From Rhodocyclaceae bacterium (lineage in GTDB: Bacteria > Pseudomonadota > Gammaproteobacteria > Burkholderiales > Rhodocyclaceae): a DNA stretch of 64,000 nucleotides. Positions 8,570 to 18,029 of the stretch are shown in pieces. The position numbers were made by a program, and so were the translations under genes. Under the pieces are notes generated by a model. It was not told the DNA's origin and ran no database searches. It saw only the letters and a list, made by a program, of their open reading frames with translations. Where the stretch lies: NCBI GenBank assembly GCA_016791105.1, contig JAEUNM010000085.1, forward strand, positions 143,159-207,158. Direction: 5' to 3'. Numbering within the stretch: position 1 is the first letter of the stretch; each line of letters opens with the position of its first letter.

Positions 8570-10291
8570 TCAAATCCAGACCCGCACCGAATTGCCACGC
8601 TCCAGATATTCCAGCCGCTTGGCCAGCATGCGTATGATGGAAATGCCGCGCCCGTGAAACGCCTCTCCGCTCAAATCGAAGCCCTGTTCCAGGCGCTGGC
8701 GAAAATCGAAGCCGGGGCCGGAATCGGTCACCGTCACACATAATTTGGCGCCACTGTCGGCCGCCGCCGCAGCAACCTCGACCTTCACTTCGCCCTGCGC
8801 GAGATCCGCCAGGCGCTGCGCACGCAACGTGAGGTAGCGCTCGAAACCGTCCGGCTCGTTCTTGAGATCCGAATCCAGTCCCAACAAGCCGTGATCGACG
8901 GCGTTGTGGAACATTTCGGCCAGCACCAGATGCAGGCTTTCGATTTCGTCGCAGCGGCCGGCCACCTCCGCCACGGCGGCAACGATGCGCGGCACGTTGT
9001 CGCGCTGGCGCAGCGAATCCGGGCCGAAGCACAGCGCCACTCCCAGGCCCTGCGGAATCGTCCGCCCTCGCCACGGTGACTGCGGCGTACTGGCGGCAGA
9101 ATCGGGACGCAGGTCGATCAGCGCAAGCGCCACGTCGTCGCAAGGCGCCTGCCCACCGGCATGTAAATCGGCCGCACGCAAAATCTGCTCGAAGCGCGCC
9201 AACGGCGCGCTGCCCGCGCAAGCGGCGTACAAACCGTCCTTTCCAAATGGCCGCTCGCTGCTGTCGCAGGTCTCCACCAGCCCATCCGAAAACATTGCGA
9301 CCTGGCCACCAAATTCGAACTGACAATGTTCTATCGCGTCGGTGTCTATCCCATCCGGATGAAGCCCACAAGGCAGGGCGCGCGATATGAATTCGTGCAC
9401 CACCTTTCCAGCCGCGTCCAGCAGCAAAACCGGCGGCAAACCGGCGTTCCAGACGCTGACGCGCTGCTCCTGGAAATTTACGCACACCAGCGCCGTCGCC
9501 ACGAAGCGATCGCTCGGAAAAATGGCGCGCAGTTTGCGATCCAGATCGCGCGCGATGGCTTCGAGCGAAAACCCCTTGTCCGCCATGGCCTGGAAAATTT
9601 CCACCATGGGCAGCACATTGACGGCTGCGGCCAGTCCGTAACCTGCCGCATCCGCAAGCATCACACGCAACTTGTGGTCAGCGCCCAGCGAAGCCACCAC
9701 CACATCGCCGGCCAGAACGTTGGCAGGCCGCACGCGGCAGCGCAAACGCGCATCGACCGGATGATCTTCGCGCCCCAGACGCGCAAACAGATGGCGCGCG
9801 ATGGCCAGATTGCGCTCGCCCTCGTGACGGGACGTTTCCAGTTCGCGGTTGCGCTGGATCAGGTTGGCCTGCAATTCCGTCACGCGCTGCAGGGCGCGTA
9901 TCTTGCAGCCCAGCAAGGTCAGGTTGACCGGTTTCACCATGTAGTCGTCGCCGCCACTGGTAAGTCCCTTGACCATGTTCGGAATGCCGTCCAGCGCACT
10001 CAGAAACACAATAGGCACCCAACGGTCCGGCACCAGCTCGCGCATGCGCGCGGCGACATCGAAGCCGTTCATGCCGGGCATCATCACGTCCAGCAGCACC
10101 ACATCCGGCCGCGCCGATGCAAACACTTCCAGTGCCGCCACGCCGTCTTTTGCAACGACGACGCGATGCCCTTGTTTTTTCAGGAAAGCTTCCAGCAAGC
10201 GCACGTTGCCGGCTTCGTCGTCGGCAACCAGGATGTTCAGGGTATGGATGGAAACGCGGTCCATTCTCGAATGCGGCGCTATGCTGTTCAT
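8570..10291 (-). CDS. Response regulator / PP2C (SpoIIE) phosphatase / HATPase anti-sigma kinase fusion
   Basis: A 573-aa three-domain protein. Residues 15-135 form a receiver domain with acidic DDE, phospho-acceptor D68 in LLDVMMPG, and the KP motif in DDYMVKPVN. A helical linker follows. Residues about 170-395 form a PP2C/SpoIIE phosphatase (LAGDVVVA, DAAGYGLAAA, FSDGLVE, PCDDVALALI). Residues about 420-573 form an RsbW-like ATPase with the N-box EMFHNAVDHGLLG and the G-box TDSGPGFDF, then FHGRGISIIRML. The same order occurs in Pseudomonas HsbR, a partner-switching regulator. No STAS antagonist gene lies next to it, so its target is unknown. Confidence 0.88.
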   Translation of the reverse strand: MNSIAPHSRMDRVSIHTLNILVADDEAGNVRLLEAFLKKQGHRVVVAKDGVAALEVFASARPDVVLLDVMMPGMNGFDVAARMRELVPDRWVPIVFLSALDGIPNMVKGLTSGGDDYMVKPVNLTLLGCKIRALQRVTELQANLIQRNRELETSRHEGERNLAIARHLFARLGREDHPVDARLRCRVRPANVLAGDVVVASLGADHKLRVMLADAAGYGLAAAVNVLPMVEIFQAMADKGFSLEAIARDLDRKLRAIFPSDRFVATALVCVNFQEQRVSVWNAGLPPVLLLDAAGKVVHEFISRALPCGLHPDGIDTDAIEHCQFEFGGQVAMFSDGLVETCDSSERPFGKDGLYAACAGSAPLARFEQILRAADLHAGGQAPCDDVALALIDLRPDSAASTPQSPWRGRTIPQGLGVALCFGPDSLRQRDNVPRIVAAVAEVAGRCDEIESLHLVLAEMFHNAVDHGLLGLDSDLKNEPDGFERYLTLRAQRLADLAQGEVKVEVAAAAADSGAKLCVTVTDSGPGFDFRQRLEQGFDLSGEAFHGRGISIIRMLAKRLEYLERGNSVRVWI

Positions 10292-10378
10292 GCGTCAATT
10301 ACGGACAATGGCTCTGCCAACTGAAGCCTGCGGCGCCGGAACCTGCTCATTTTTTCGGCGCCGGGAAGCCCCGGCCAA

Positions 10379-10768
10379 TCAATCGGCGCGGCTGGACCCG
10401 GCACGCCCAATGCGCTGCGCAGCGGCCAATCCCGCCACCCCGGCCGGCAAGCCAAGCAAAAACAGGTACCACAAAGGCCAGGATGCGCCCTCCGCGGCAA
10501 TCCAGCCGTTATCACCGGCCAGCAACAAAACGGCGGACGCAAGCGCCAGCAGCAGCGTCACCAGCCCGAATATGCGCGTAACCATCCCTGCCAGGGCAGG
10601 ACTGCCCGCTCCCAGCAGCAACAGATAGCCGATTGCCGAAAAGACAGGAAACGCCGCCCAGGTGAGCAAGCCGGCCTGTCCTGGAATCACGCCCACCGCA
10701 CCGGCCAGCAGCACGCCCCCGGCACCCAGACCGAGCGCCAACAACAACGCACCCGCAGCAGACAACAT
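10379..10768 (-). CDS. Small membrane protein, function unknown
   Basis: A 129-aa protein with four hydrophobic stretches (about 1-28, 34-54, 60-85 and 95-118) rich in Leu, Ala and Gly, and a short polar tail. I do not recognise the family. The ATG at 10768 is chosen because a clear GGAGG lies 6 nt upstream. The frame stays open further upstream, but that part is antisense to the kinase gene. It sits between the response-regulator/phosphatase fusion and the Ser/Thr kinase, on the same strand as the former. The 256 bp to the kinase start hold no convincing promoter. Confidence 0.7.
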   Translation of the reverse strand: MLSAAGALLLALGLGAGGVLLAGAVGVIPGQAGLLTWAAFPVFSAIGYLLLLGAGSPALAGMVTRIFGLVTLLLALASAVLLLAGDNGWIAAEGASWPLWYLFLLGLPAGVAGLAAAQRIGRAGSSRAD

Positions 10769-11024
10769 GGAAATCCTCCGGATCGCAAAGGCACTTGCAT
10801 GATACGTGCAGTCAATATAGGGCGCCCGCCAAGCGCACGCCATGGCAGCGCACAAAGCGCCCTGGTAAAAGCTTCGGGCCGACCCTGCCCAAAGTTGTGC
10901 CCGGACGCGCCATGACGCGTGGCGCCACCTCGAACACCGGCGCCCCGCACGCTGTCTGTACAATCGACACTGGCCGGGCATGCTGTACCCCGGTCGCCAC
11001 AGGCAGGCCACTTCCTCCGGGTGT

Positions 11025-12722
11025 ATGAGCACCATGCACAAAATCGGCAAATACGAATTGCGGCGCGAGTTGGGCCGTGGCGCGATGGGTATCGTGTATG
11101 AAGGCTTCGACCCGCTGATCGAACGGCGCGTGGCAATCAAAACCCTGGCCACGAATCTGCTCGATTCCGAGGAAAGCGCCGAATACCGCGAACGCTTCCG
11201 GCGCGAAGCCAGCGCCGCAGGCCGCCTGTCGCACCCGAACATCGTTGCGATTTACGAGTTCGGAGAAGAAACCGGCCTCGCCTACATCGCGATGGAGTAC
11301 GTGGACGGCGGCGACCTCAAGGAATTATTCACCCGCAACGAGCGCCTCACCCTGGCCCAGTTGCTGCCCATCGTGCTGCAACTGCTGGACGCGCTCGACT
11401 ATTCGCACAGCCATGGCATCGTCCATCGCGACATCAAGCCCGGCAACATCATGGTGTTGCGCGACGGGCGCATCAAGGTGGCGGACTTCGGCATCGCCCG
11501 GGTCGACTCCTCCACCTTGACCATGCGCGGCATGGTGCTCGGTACGCCGGGCTACATGGCGCCGGAACAATTGCAGGGACTGCCCGTGGATGGGCGCGCC
11601 GATCTGTATTCGGCCGGCGTGATCCTCTACCACCTCCTCACCGGGGAACGCCCTTTCGTCGGCTCCTACAACAGCATCCTGCATCGCGTGCTGAACGAGT
11701 CGCCGCCGCTGCCTTCGCAGGTGAACGTCACGCTGCCGCGTGCGCTCGACGAAGTCACCGTGAAGGCACTCGCGCGGCGTCCGGACGACCGCTTCCAGAC
11801 CGGCGCCGAATTTGCGCGCGCCCTGCGTCGTGCGGCCATGCGCGCGGCGGAAATGGACGAAGTGACGCGGCCTTATCCTGGCTTGGCCGACACCGAACGC
11901 ACCGAGCGCCTGGAACCCCCCACCGCGGCGCCCGGCGATCCCACCTGGGTACCGGGCGCGGCACAGCAAGCCACGCGGCCGCTGTACGGGCAACGCGACC
12001 CGGCCACGCTGCCGGCTGCGCAGGCCGCAGCCGGCAGCGGACGGACTACGCTGGCCGCGGCGCCCATGGCGCCCCCCAGCAGTGCCCCGCACGCCGCGAA
12101 CACCGTATTGGCCGGGCAACCGGTCAGCGGGCCGCCGCCGCAGCAAACGGCTGCCGCAGCGCCCGCCGCACAGAGCGCCAGCCGTGACCACACCGGCAGG
12201 CGCAACCCCATGCTTTTGGCCGGCGGCGCGCTAGCCCTTGCCGTGCTTGCGGTCGCAGCCTACTTTTTTACCGGACACAAACCCGAAACCCCGCCCCAGG
12301 CTGGCAGCCAGCCTCCGGTGGTTCCGCAAAGCGCCGTTCCAGCCGTCAAGCCGCCCGTTGAAGCACAGCCTGCTACACCCTTAGCGCGCCCTGCCGAAAC
12401 CGGCGTCCAGCCCGAAACGCCTGCGGCCGCGACGACTCAGGGTCCGGCACCGGTACCGCCACAAGATGTAGCGGTACGGCCGCAAACACCGGGGCCGATT
12501 CCACAGCCACCCGCCGACGCCGCCCGTCCCGCCAAATCCGCAACGCCCGATAAGCCGGCACAGACCACGACCCGGGTCGTGCGCTCAGAACACCCGCCAG
12601 CGCGTGAAAGCAGCGCCGCGCCGGCCCCCAACGCGCGCTGCAAGGCGCTGACGGAAAAATTTCAGATCGAAGGTTTGAGCGCGGAAGAAGAAAAAATCCT
12701 GCGCACGCAGTGCGTGAGGTAG
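11025..12722 (+). CDS. Serine/threonine protein kinase with single TM anchor
   Basis: A 565-aa Hanks-type kinase. Kinase domain at about 9-275: glycine loop GRGAMG, K39 in VAIK, HRD at 134-136 with N141, DFG at 154-156, and GTPGYMAPEQ in the activation loop. A Pro/Ala-rich linker leads to one TM segment near 395-415, so the kinase is cytosolic and a 150-residue Pro/Ala/Thr-rich tail is probably periplasmic. No PASTA repeats are present. Starts at 11025 or 11034 are both possible, and the frame is open from 10980. The OmpA-like lipoprotein gene follows on the same strand. Confidence 0.92.
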   Translation: MSTMHKIGKYELRRELGRGAMGIVYEGFDPLIERRVAIKTLATNLLDSEESAEYRERFRREASAAGRLSHPNIVAIYEFGEETGLAYIAMEYVDGGDLKELFTRNERLTLAQLLPIVLQLLDALDYSHSHGIVHRDIKPGNIMVLRDGRIKVADFGIARVDSSTLTMRGMVLGTPGYMAPEQLQGLPVDGRADLYSAGVILYHLLTGERPFVGSYNSILHRVLNESPPLPSQVNVTLPRALDEVTVKALARRPDDRFQTGAEFARALRRAAMRAAEMDEVTRPYPGLADTERTERLEPPTAAPGDPTWVPGAAQQATRPLYGQRDPATLPAAQAAAGSGRTTLAAAPMAPPSSAPHAANTVLAGQPVSGPPPQQTAAAAPAAQSASRDHTGRRNPMLLAGGALALAVLAVAAYFFTGHKPETPPQAGSQPPVVPQSAVPAVKPPVEAQPATPLARPAETGVQPETPAAATTQGPAPVPPQDVAVRPQTPGPIPQPPADAARPAKSATPDKPAQTTTRVVRSEHPPARESSAAPAPNARCKALTEKFQIEGLSAEEEKILRTQCVR

Positions 12723-12871
12723 CATAATCCGGCCATCCGGCGGGCGCGCCGCATGCCACGATCCGCTTGCAGGACTGACGCCCCACGATTGCCGCACGCT
12801 TACGCATCGCCATCCGCAGCGCCCAAGTTTCACCGTATCGCCGCAAAATTCATCAGCCCGGGGGATTTACC

Positions 12872-14053
12872 GTGCATCGCCTCATTCGCTTCTTAGTCTG
12901 TCTTGTGCCTATCTTCATCGCCGGCTGCGCCGCCCCACCGCCGGCAAAAGTGGATGTGCCGCTCGATTTCGACGCGTCCGTCAAGGCACTCGCCAGCGAC
13001 CTGTTCAATCAGGTCGCGGCCAATCGCGGCGTCATCGAGTCCATGAAGGGCGCCTTGTTCGTGATCGATCCTTTCATCGATTCCGATACCGGCGAAGTCA
13101 CGGAAACCAGCCGCCGCGTGCAGGCCCTCATCGAAGACGAAGCCCGACAAAAATTCCCCAAGTTCGAATTCAAAACCCTGACCGGAGATAACATCGCCCA
13201 GGCAGCCTATCTGATCAGTGGCGTCATGCGACTGGAATCGTACAAGGCGGGCGCGCGCCTGCCGCGCATCGTATCCAGCGTGGTGGCCATGAAAACCGGC
13301 CTGGTAATCGCACATAGCGATGCCTGGGTCGCCAACCCCAAGCTCGATTACGCACCCACGCCGCTATACCGGGAAAGCCCGATGTACCTGAAGGACAAGC
13401 GCGTGGAAGGCCTGATCGCGACCGCCAAGGCGGCGGCCGGGACAGCGGCGGATAAGGATTACTTCAATTCGCTATCCACCGCGGCCCTGCTCAACGAGGG
13501 CAGCAGCGCTTACGACAAGTCGGACTACGAACTGGCTCTGGGACTGTTCGCCAAGGCCGCGGCGCGGCCGGACGGGCAGGTCATGAAAACCTATTCTGGC
13601 ATGTACCAGAGCTTTTTCAGACTTGGCCGTGCCAAAGACGCGGAAGACGCATTCGGCAAGCTGGCCGAACTGGCCATGCAAACCGGCAACATAAGCGTGA
13701 AATTCCTGTTCGCCGTCGACAACGTGGAATTTTTCGGTCAGGCGGAACAGCGCCAGCAGTACCAGATTTGGCTACGACAACTCGCGCGTCAGTTTGCCCT
13801 CGCCAAATCCTGCGTACAGATACTCGGGCACAGCAGCAAATCCGGCGGCGAGGCTTATAACGAAAGGCTTTCGCTCTTGCGCGCGCAGCGCGTGCAGAAA
13901 CTTATGCAGGCGGAACAACCGGCCATCGCTCAAACCACGCGTGCCGTCGGCCGGGGCTTCAAAGACAACATAATCGGCTCCGGCAGCGACGACGACCGCG
14001 ACGCGATAGACCGCCGCGTGGAATTCAAGCTGGTGTCCTGCTCAGCGCTCTAA
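12872..14053 (+). CDS. Lipoprotein with C-terminal OmpA-like domain
   Basis: A 393-aa predicted lipoprotein: hydrophobic signal ending in the lipobox IAGC with C19. Residues about 30-150 look like a FlgO/CsgG-type periplasmic domain (DLFNQVAANRG, SRRVQALIEDEARQKFP). The middle is helical with repeat-like features (AAARPDGQVMKTYSGMYQSFFRLG). The last 90 residues resemble a peptidoglycan-binding OmpA domain (ILGHSSKSG, NERLSLLRAQRVQKLM, DRRVEFKL). It starts with GTG at 12872, with GGGG upstream. The preceding kinase gene suggests a membrane-to-wall signalling pair, which is inference. Confidence 0.75.
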   Translation: MHRLIRFLVCLVPIFIAGCAAPPPAKVDVPLDFDASVKALASDLFNQVAANRGVIESMKGALFVIDPFIDSDTGEVTETSRRVQALIEDEARQKFPKFEFKTLTGDNIAQAAYLISGVMRLESYKAGARLPRIVSSVVAMKTGLVIAHSDAWVANPKLDYAPTPLYRESPMYLKDKRVEGLIATAKAAAGTAADKDYFNSLSTAALLNEGSSAYDKSDYELALGLFAKAAARPDGQVMKTYSGMYQSFFRLGRAKDAEDAFGKLAELAMQTGNISVKFLFAVDNVEFFGQAEQRQQYQIWLRQLARQFALAKSCVQILGHSSKSGGEAYNERLSLLRAQRVQKLMQAEQPAIAQTTRAVGRGFKDNIIGSGSDDDRDAIDRRVEFKLVSCSAL

Positions 14054-14178
14054 GCAGCCGCGAGCGCCCGGTTCGACACCTGCCCGGCACCCGGCGTAAC
14101 TGCGGCTACAGGCCGCATGCCGCACTGCGGAAGACTGCGCGCGGGCGCAATCACCGCCCGGACACGCGACAAGCCACG

Positions 14179-14580
14179 TCAGGACGTTTTGCCGCTGCTC
14201 ACGATTTCTTTCAGGCCCAGCACCTTGGCCGGCGCGGGCGGTGCGTCCGGCGCCGCGGCCACGACGGCCGCGTCGCCGCGCAAGTTCGCCAATTCGCTCT
14301 CCAGACGCGCGACGCGCGCTTTCAACTGGTCGTTTTCGCTGCTCAGCGATTCCGTCTGGCGCTTCTGGCGCGTAAGGTTCCAGTGCGAGCGCAGCGTGGC
14401 CGGTGTCGAAATGAAGCCCAGCGCCAGCGCACCCAAAGCCATGGCGACCAGCAAAACGACCGCCAGGGTGCTGTCGAAACGCCAGATCAGAAAGCTCACG
14501 CTGACGGCGGCGCTGTTCTGTATCGCAAACGCGACGCAAACGATTGCGAACAAAATCGCCAGAATGAAACCTAGCTGCAT
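14179..14580 (-). CDS. LapA-like (DUF1049) inner-membrane protein
   Basis: A 133-aa protein with the pattern of the LapA family: two TM helices (about 1-24 and 38-60) separated by SAAVSVSFLIWRF, then a coiled-coil segment (about 72-105, with the heptad LSSENDQLKARVARLESEL) and an Ala/Pro-rich tail. In E. coli LapA works with LapB on LPS assembly, but no lapB lies next to it here. The ATG at 14580 has a perfect GGAGG 6 nt upstream, so longer openings are rejected. It is convergent with the lipoprotein gene. Confidence 0.8.
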   Translation of the reverse strand: MQLGFILAILFAIVCVAFAIQNSAAVSVSFLIWRFDSTLAVVLLVAMALGALALGFISTPATLRSHWNLTRQKRQTESLSSENDQLKARVARLESELANLRGDAAVVAAAPDAPPAPAKVLGLKEIVSSGKTS

Positions 14581-15314
14581 TGTGTTCCTCCTTGCTTGAG
14601 CGCAATTTTCCGGCCCGGGGCGGCTGAATCTTCGTGCGCGTGAGGCGGGACCGGACGACGATTGCGCGCCGGCCGTTGCGGACCAGCCGATTCCTGTTCG
14701 AGCCGACGGCGCGCCGGGAAGTTCGAGCCACCCGCGTTTTCGCGCAAAACAAGCCCCGAGTCGGATCATACCCCGCGCGTGGGCGTTCCAGCGCGCCGCG
14801 CACCGCTTGCGCGGCGCCCGCTCACGGGCGGGCACAGCATCCCGGATCGCGAACCGCGGCGGCCAATTCGTGCATATTTCACACTCGACCGGAAAATTCG
14901 CCACGCACGAAGTAGATGCAAATTGCCTTGGAAGGTCTGAAAAAGTTCGCTTTTACGCCGCACATGTACACGATGCATCGCGCGGCAGCCCTTGTCCAGC
15001 TCAGTTTGCCCGTTTGGCGATTGTGTATAGTTGGACGAGAAACCACCGTCCAGCGTATCCCGACTAATCGCGCCCACGTCCGCATCCACCGCAGTGCTGC
15101 GCTACGCCATCCAGCTTGACTAAGCTTGCGGACGGCATAACCGCGCGCAGGCCGGCGTTCGCTTTGAGTGCGTTATTCGATCCGCCCGGCGAGACGGCCC
15201 GGCTACGCATTGTGCATCGCGCGGCGGGCGGACTTCGCACCGGAACGGTTTCCCTGGGTCACGCGGTACGTCCGCACTATTGCAGCTCCATACCATCAAT
15301 AAGGAAAACAGCTC
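14581..15314 (+). other. 734-bp intergenic region without a supported gene
   Basis: It lies between divergent lapA-like and 3HB-oligomer-hydrolase genes. Short open frames exist on both strands but have no ribosome-binding site or family pattern. A TATAGT near 15025 could be a -10 element for the hydrolase, without a clear -35. I see no repeat, terminator or RNA structure that stands out. Confidence 0.5.
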
Positions 15315-17477
15315 ATGCAGCGAAACCTGGTATTCAAAATCGCGCTTCTCGCCGCGGCAGGATTGTCGGCCTCGGCAATTGCGGAAGATTTGAAAGCGCC
15401 GCCGGTCCGCGCGCCCAATCTGAAGCCCGCATTTCTCGGCACAGTGGTCAGCCAGTATTACGACGGCAGCAGCGACGATCTGCTCACCGCGGGGCTGGGT
15501 TGGGCCGGGCTGCAGGCCGCCTTTCCGCTGCCGCTGTCGCCGGCTCCCACGGCAGCCGAATTGCGCCGGCGTGCCATCCATACGAATTACCGGGCGGTAC
15601 TGGACTTCAGTTCAGCCGGCGGCTTCGGCACTTTGTACGGTCCCAACGTAGCCCTTGACGGCACCGTAGACCCCACGCCCACGGCAGGGAAAATCGCCGG
15701 TACGGAATACCGCGCCTTTGCCGATGACGGCAGCGGGCGCAAGAACGTAACCCTATTGGTGCAAGTGCCGGACAGTTTCGACCCCGACCACGCCTGTATC
15801 GTGACCGCCACCTCGTCCGGTTCGCGCGGCGTCTATGGCGCCATCGGCGCCTCGGGCGAGTGGGGACTGAAACGCGGCTGCGCCGTGGCGTATACCGACA
15901 AGGGCAGCGGCAACGGGCTGCACGACCTGATGAACAACCAGGTCGGCTTGATAGACGGCACCCGCACCGGCGCCGCCACGGCCGGTACGGCGTCGCACTT
16001 CACGGCAGCCCTGAATGCCGGGCAGCTTGCCAGCTTCAATGCCGCCTATCCGAATCGCGTTGCATTCAAGCACGCCCACTCGCAACAAAACCCCGAGCGC
16101 GACTGGGGCCGCAACACTTTGCAGGCCATCGTGTTTGCGTTCTATGCGCTCAACGACCGCTATGGCACGCCGGTCGCGCACGGGCCGAAACGTGTGGTAC
16201 TGGACCGCCGCAACACCCTGGTAATCGCTTCCGGAATTTCCAATGGCGGCGGCGCAGCGCTCGCGGCGGCGGAAATGGACAACCACCAGCTCATAGACGG
16301 CGTCGCCGTCACCGAGCCGCAGATACAGGTTCGTGCCACGCGCGAACTGGTGATCCAGCAAGGTGCGACGACCATGACGACGGTGGGACGTTCCCTGTAC
16401 GACTATTTCACCTACGCCAATCTGTACCAGCCCTGTGCCGCGCTCTCGACGCGAGCGGCCGGTTCACCCGCCGCGGGTTTCTTGCTGTTCCCGAACCCGG
16501 TAGGCCCCACCGCACGTTGCGCCGCGCTGCAGGCGAAAGGCCTGTTGACCGCCACCACGCTCGCCGATCAGGCCGAAGAAGCGCTGGACAAGCTGCACGC
16601 CTATGGCTGGCTGGCCGATAGCGACCGCCTGCACGCCTCGCACTACCGCTTCGCCACCAATGCCATCGCCGTCACCTACTCCAACACCTACGGCCGCTTC
16701 AGCGTTGCGGACAATCTGTGCGGCTTCTCGATGGCCAATACCGACGGGACGGGTGCCCCGGCGCCGCAGAACCCCCTGCTGCAGGCAAACATTTTTGCGA
16801 CCGGCAATGGCGTGCCGCCCACGTCTGGCGTGAACATCGTCTACAACCTCGCCAGCGGCGGCCCCAAACTGGATTTCCTGGCCGTTTCGCCCTCCAGCGG
16901 CGCGGCCGATTTCGCCCTGGACGGCGCCATCTGCCAGCGCAATCTCGCGCTCGGCCAGGACATCCTGACCGGCGCACCGCTAAGCGGCGCTATGGCAGCG
17001 GCCTCGAAGCGCATCCGGCGCGGCATTGCCGAGGCCCAGGTCGGTGGCAATGTGCAGCACACGCCAACAATCGTCGTGCAAGGCCGCGCCGACGCGCTGG
17101 TTCCGGTGAATCAGGCGTCGCGCGCCTGGTATGGCGTCAATCTGCTGTCGGCACCGAAAGCCGCCAATGTCAGTTACGTGGAAGTGACCAACGCACAGCA
17201 CTTTGACGCCTTCCTGCCGGCCACCGTCCTCCCGGGCTATGACAGCCTGTACGTGCCGCTGCACATCTATCTGATCCGCGCGCTGGATGCGATGTATGCG
17301 CACCTGACCAGCGGCGCACCCCTGCCGCCCTCGCAGGTGGTGCGTACCATCCCGCGCGGCGGCGCGCCGGGCGCGGCACCGCCGCTCACCGCAGCCAACG
17401 TCCCGCCCATTTCCGCCAGCCCGGCGGTTGGCGACGCCATTCAATTCCACCACCACACCCTGCAAATTCCGGACTGA
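15315..17477 (+). CDS. D-(-)-3-hydroxybutyrate oligomer hydrolase
   Basis: A 720-aa secreted or periplasmic enzyme that hydrolyses 3-hydroxybutyrate oligomers to monomers, downstream of PHB depolymerase. It has a signal peptide (AALLA-type hydrophobic core, cleavage near ASAIAED, residue about 23). The length and conserved blocks fit the 3HBOH family: YDGxSDDLLTAGLG, GTEYRAFADDGSG, WGLKRGCAVAYTDKGxG, and the nucleophile motif GISNGGGAAL near residue 306. A late histidine (NAQHFDAFLP) could complete a triad. The start has an AAGGAA upstream. A strong terminator follows. Confidence 0.9.
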   Translation: MQRNLVFKIALLAAAGLSASAIAEDLKAPPVRAPNLKPAFLGTVVSQYYDGSSDDLLTAGLGWAGLQAAFPLPLSPAPTAAELRRRAIHTNYRAVLDFSSAGGFGTLYGPNVALDGTVDPTPTAGKIAGTEYRAFADDGSGRKNVTLLVQVPDSFDPDHACIVTATSSGSRGVYGAIGASGEWGLKRGCAVAYTDKGSGNGLHDLMNNQVGLIDGTRTGAATAGTASHFTAALNAGQLASFNAAYPNRVAFKHAHSQQNPERDWGRNTLQAIVFAFYALNDRYGTPVAHGPKRVVLDRRNTLVIASGISNGGGAALAAAEMDNHQLIDGVAVTEPQIQVRATRELVIQQGATTMTTVGRSLYDYFTYANLYQPCAALSTRAAGSPAAGFLLFPNPVGPTARCAALQAKGLLTATTLADQAEEALDKLHAYGWLADSDRLHASHYRFATNAIAVTYSNTYGRFSVADNLCGFSMANTDGTGAPAPQNPLLQANIFATGNGVPPTSGVNIVYNLASGGPKLDFLAVSPSSGAADFALDGAICQRNLALGQDILTGAPLSGAMAAASKRIRRGIAEAQVGGNVQHTPTIVVQGRADALVPVNQASRAWYGVNLLSAPKAANVSYVEVTNAQHFDAFLPATVLPGYDSLYVPLHIYLIRALDAMYAHLTSGAPLPPSQVVRTIPRGGAPGAAPPLTAANVPPISASPAVGDAIQFHHHTLQIPD

Positions 17478-17492
17478 TCTGGTTGCGGCCGT

Positions 17493-17534
17493 AAAAAGGC
17501 CGGCCGGCGCGCAAGCGCCGGCCGGCCTTTTTTT
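17493..17534 (+). terminator. Strong intrinsic terminator after the 3HB-oligomer hydrolase
   Basis: A long GC-rich perfect hairpin (GGCCGGCCGGCGC paired with its complement around a GCAA loop), bounded by an A-run on the left and seven Ts on the right. It could stop transcription from both sides. It begins 15 bp after the stop codon. Confidence 0.9.
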
Positions 17535-17552
17535 GGGGATTGCGGGGCCAGC

Positions 17553-17618
17553 GTTGGGGTTCCTGGCGTCACCCCAAGCGAAAGTCGGGTAGCTTGGGGT
17601 GAGCCTGCGAAGCCCAAC
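17553..17618. repeat. Inverted pair of 27-bp REP-like units
   Basis: Two 27-bp units, 17553-17579 and 17592-17618, are inverted relative to each other with a 12-bp spacer. Each reads GTTGGG(G/C)TTC, then seven variable bases, then TCACCCCAAGC, and is itself partly palindromic. The form matches the REP/BIME class of intergenic repeats. The rest of the gap to the next gene (17619-17978) shows no gene or structure I can support. Confidence 0.7.
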
Positions 17619-17978
17619 ATCGATTGGTAGCGTAACAGGCGGATGTTGGTATTTCTGGCCTTACCCAGGCCTGCGCGGGCTGGGCAATTTCCGATCGAAG
17701 AAATCCTACGGACGGCGCAAAATGCCCCGTCCGGCATGCGCGTAGTTGTCAGGCAGGGCGCGAGTCAAGCTCGTAGGCGAACCTCATGCACCGGCAATTT
17801 TGGCGGGGATTCTGGCCAACCAATTCGGGGTACGTCCCAAATTATTCCTGCCGCAGTCCCAAGCACCATTCCCGGCGCGGCGGATTAGGCCTTCGGCAGC
17901 TCGCTAACGCCTTCGACCCATTGCAACGACCCTGCCCTGCCGACGCCACCAAGTACAGATCGGTTGCTGAAGCTCAAG

Positions 17979-18029
17979 TTTACAATCCGCCAGCATTAAC
18001 TTTACAATACGACATCCGTTGGTTTACAA
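17979..18029 (+). promoter_or_regulatory. Three TTTACAA direct repeats at exact 22-bp spacing (candidate operator)
   Basis: TTTACAA occurs at 17979-17985, 18001-18007 and 18023-18029. The starts are exactly 22 bp apart, about two helical turns, and the first two share a wider match (AA-x-TTTACAAT-x-C). The last copy ends 8 bp before the ATG of the HTH-HATPase-DUF4325 gene, so a bound protein would cover its translation start and probably its promoter. Autoregulation by the encoded winged helix is the simplest reading, but it is inference. Confidence 0.6.

Noticed and set aside
14766..15089. A 107-codon frame on the minus strand upstream of the 3HB-oligomer hydrolase
   Set aside because: No ribosome-binding site, basic low-complexity composition and no family resemblance.
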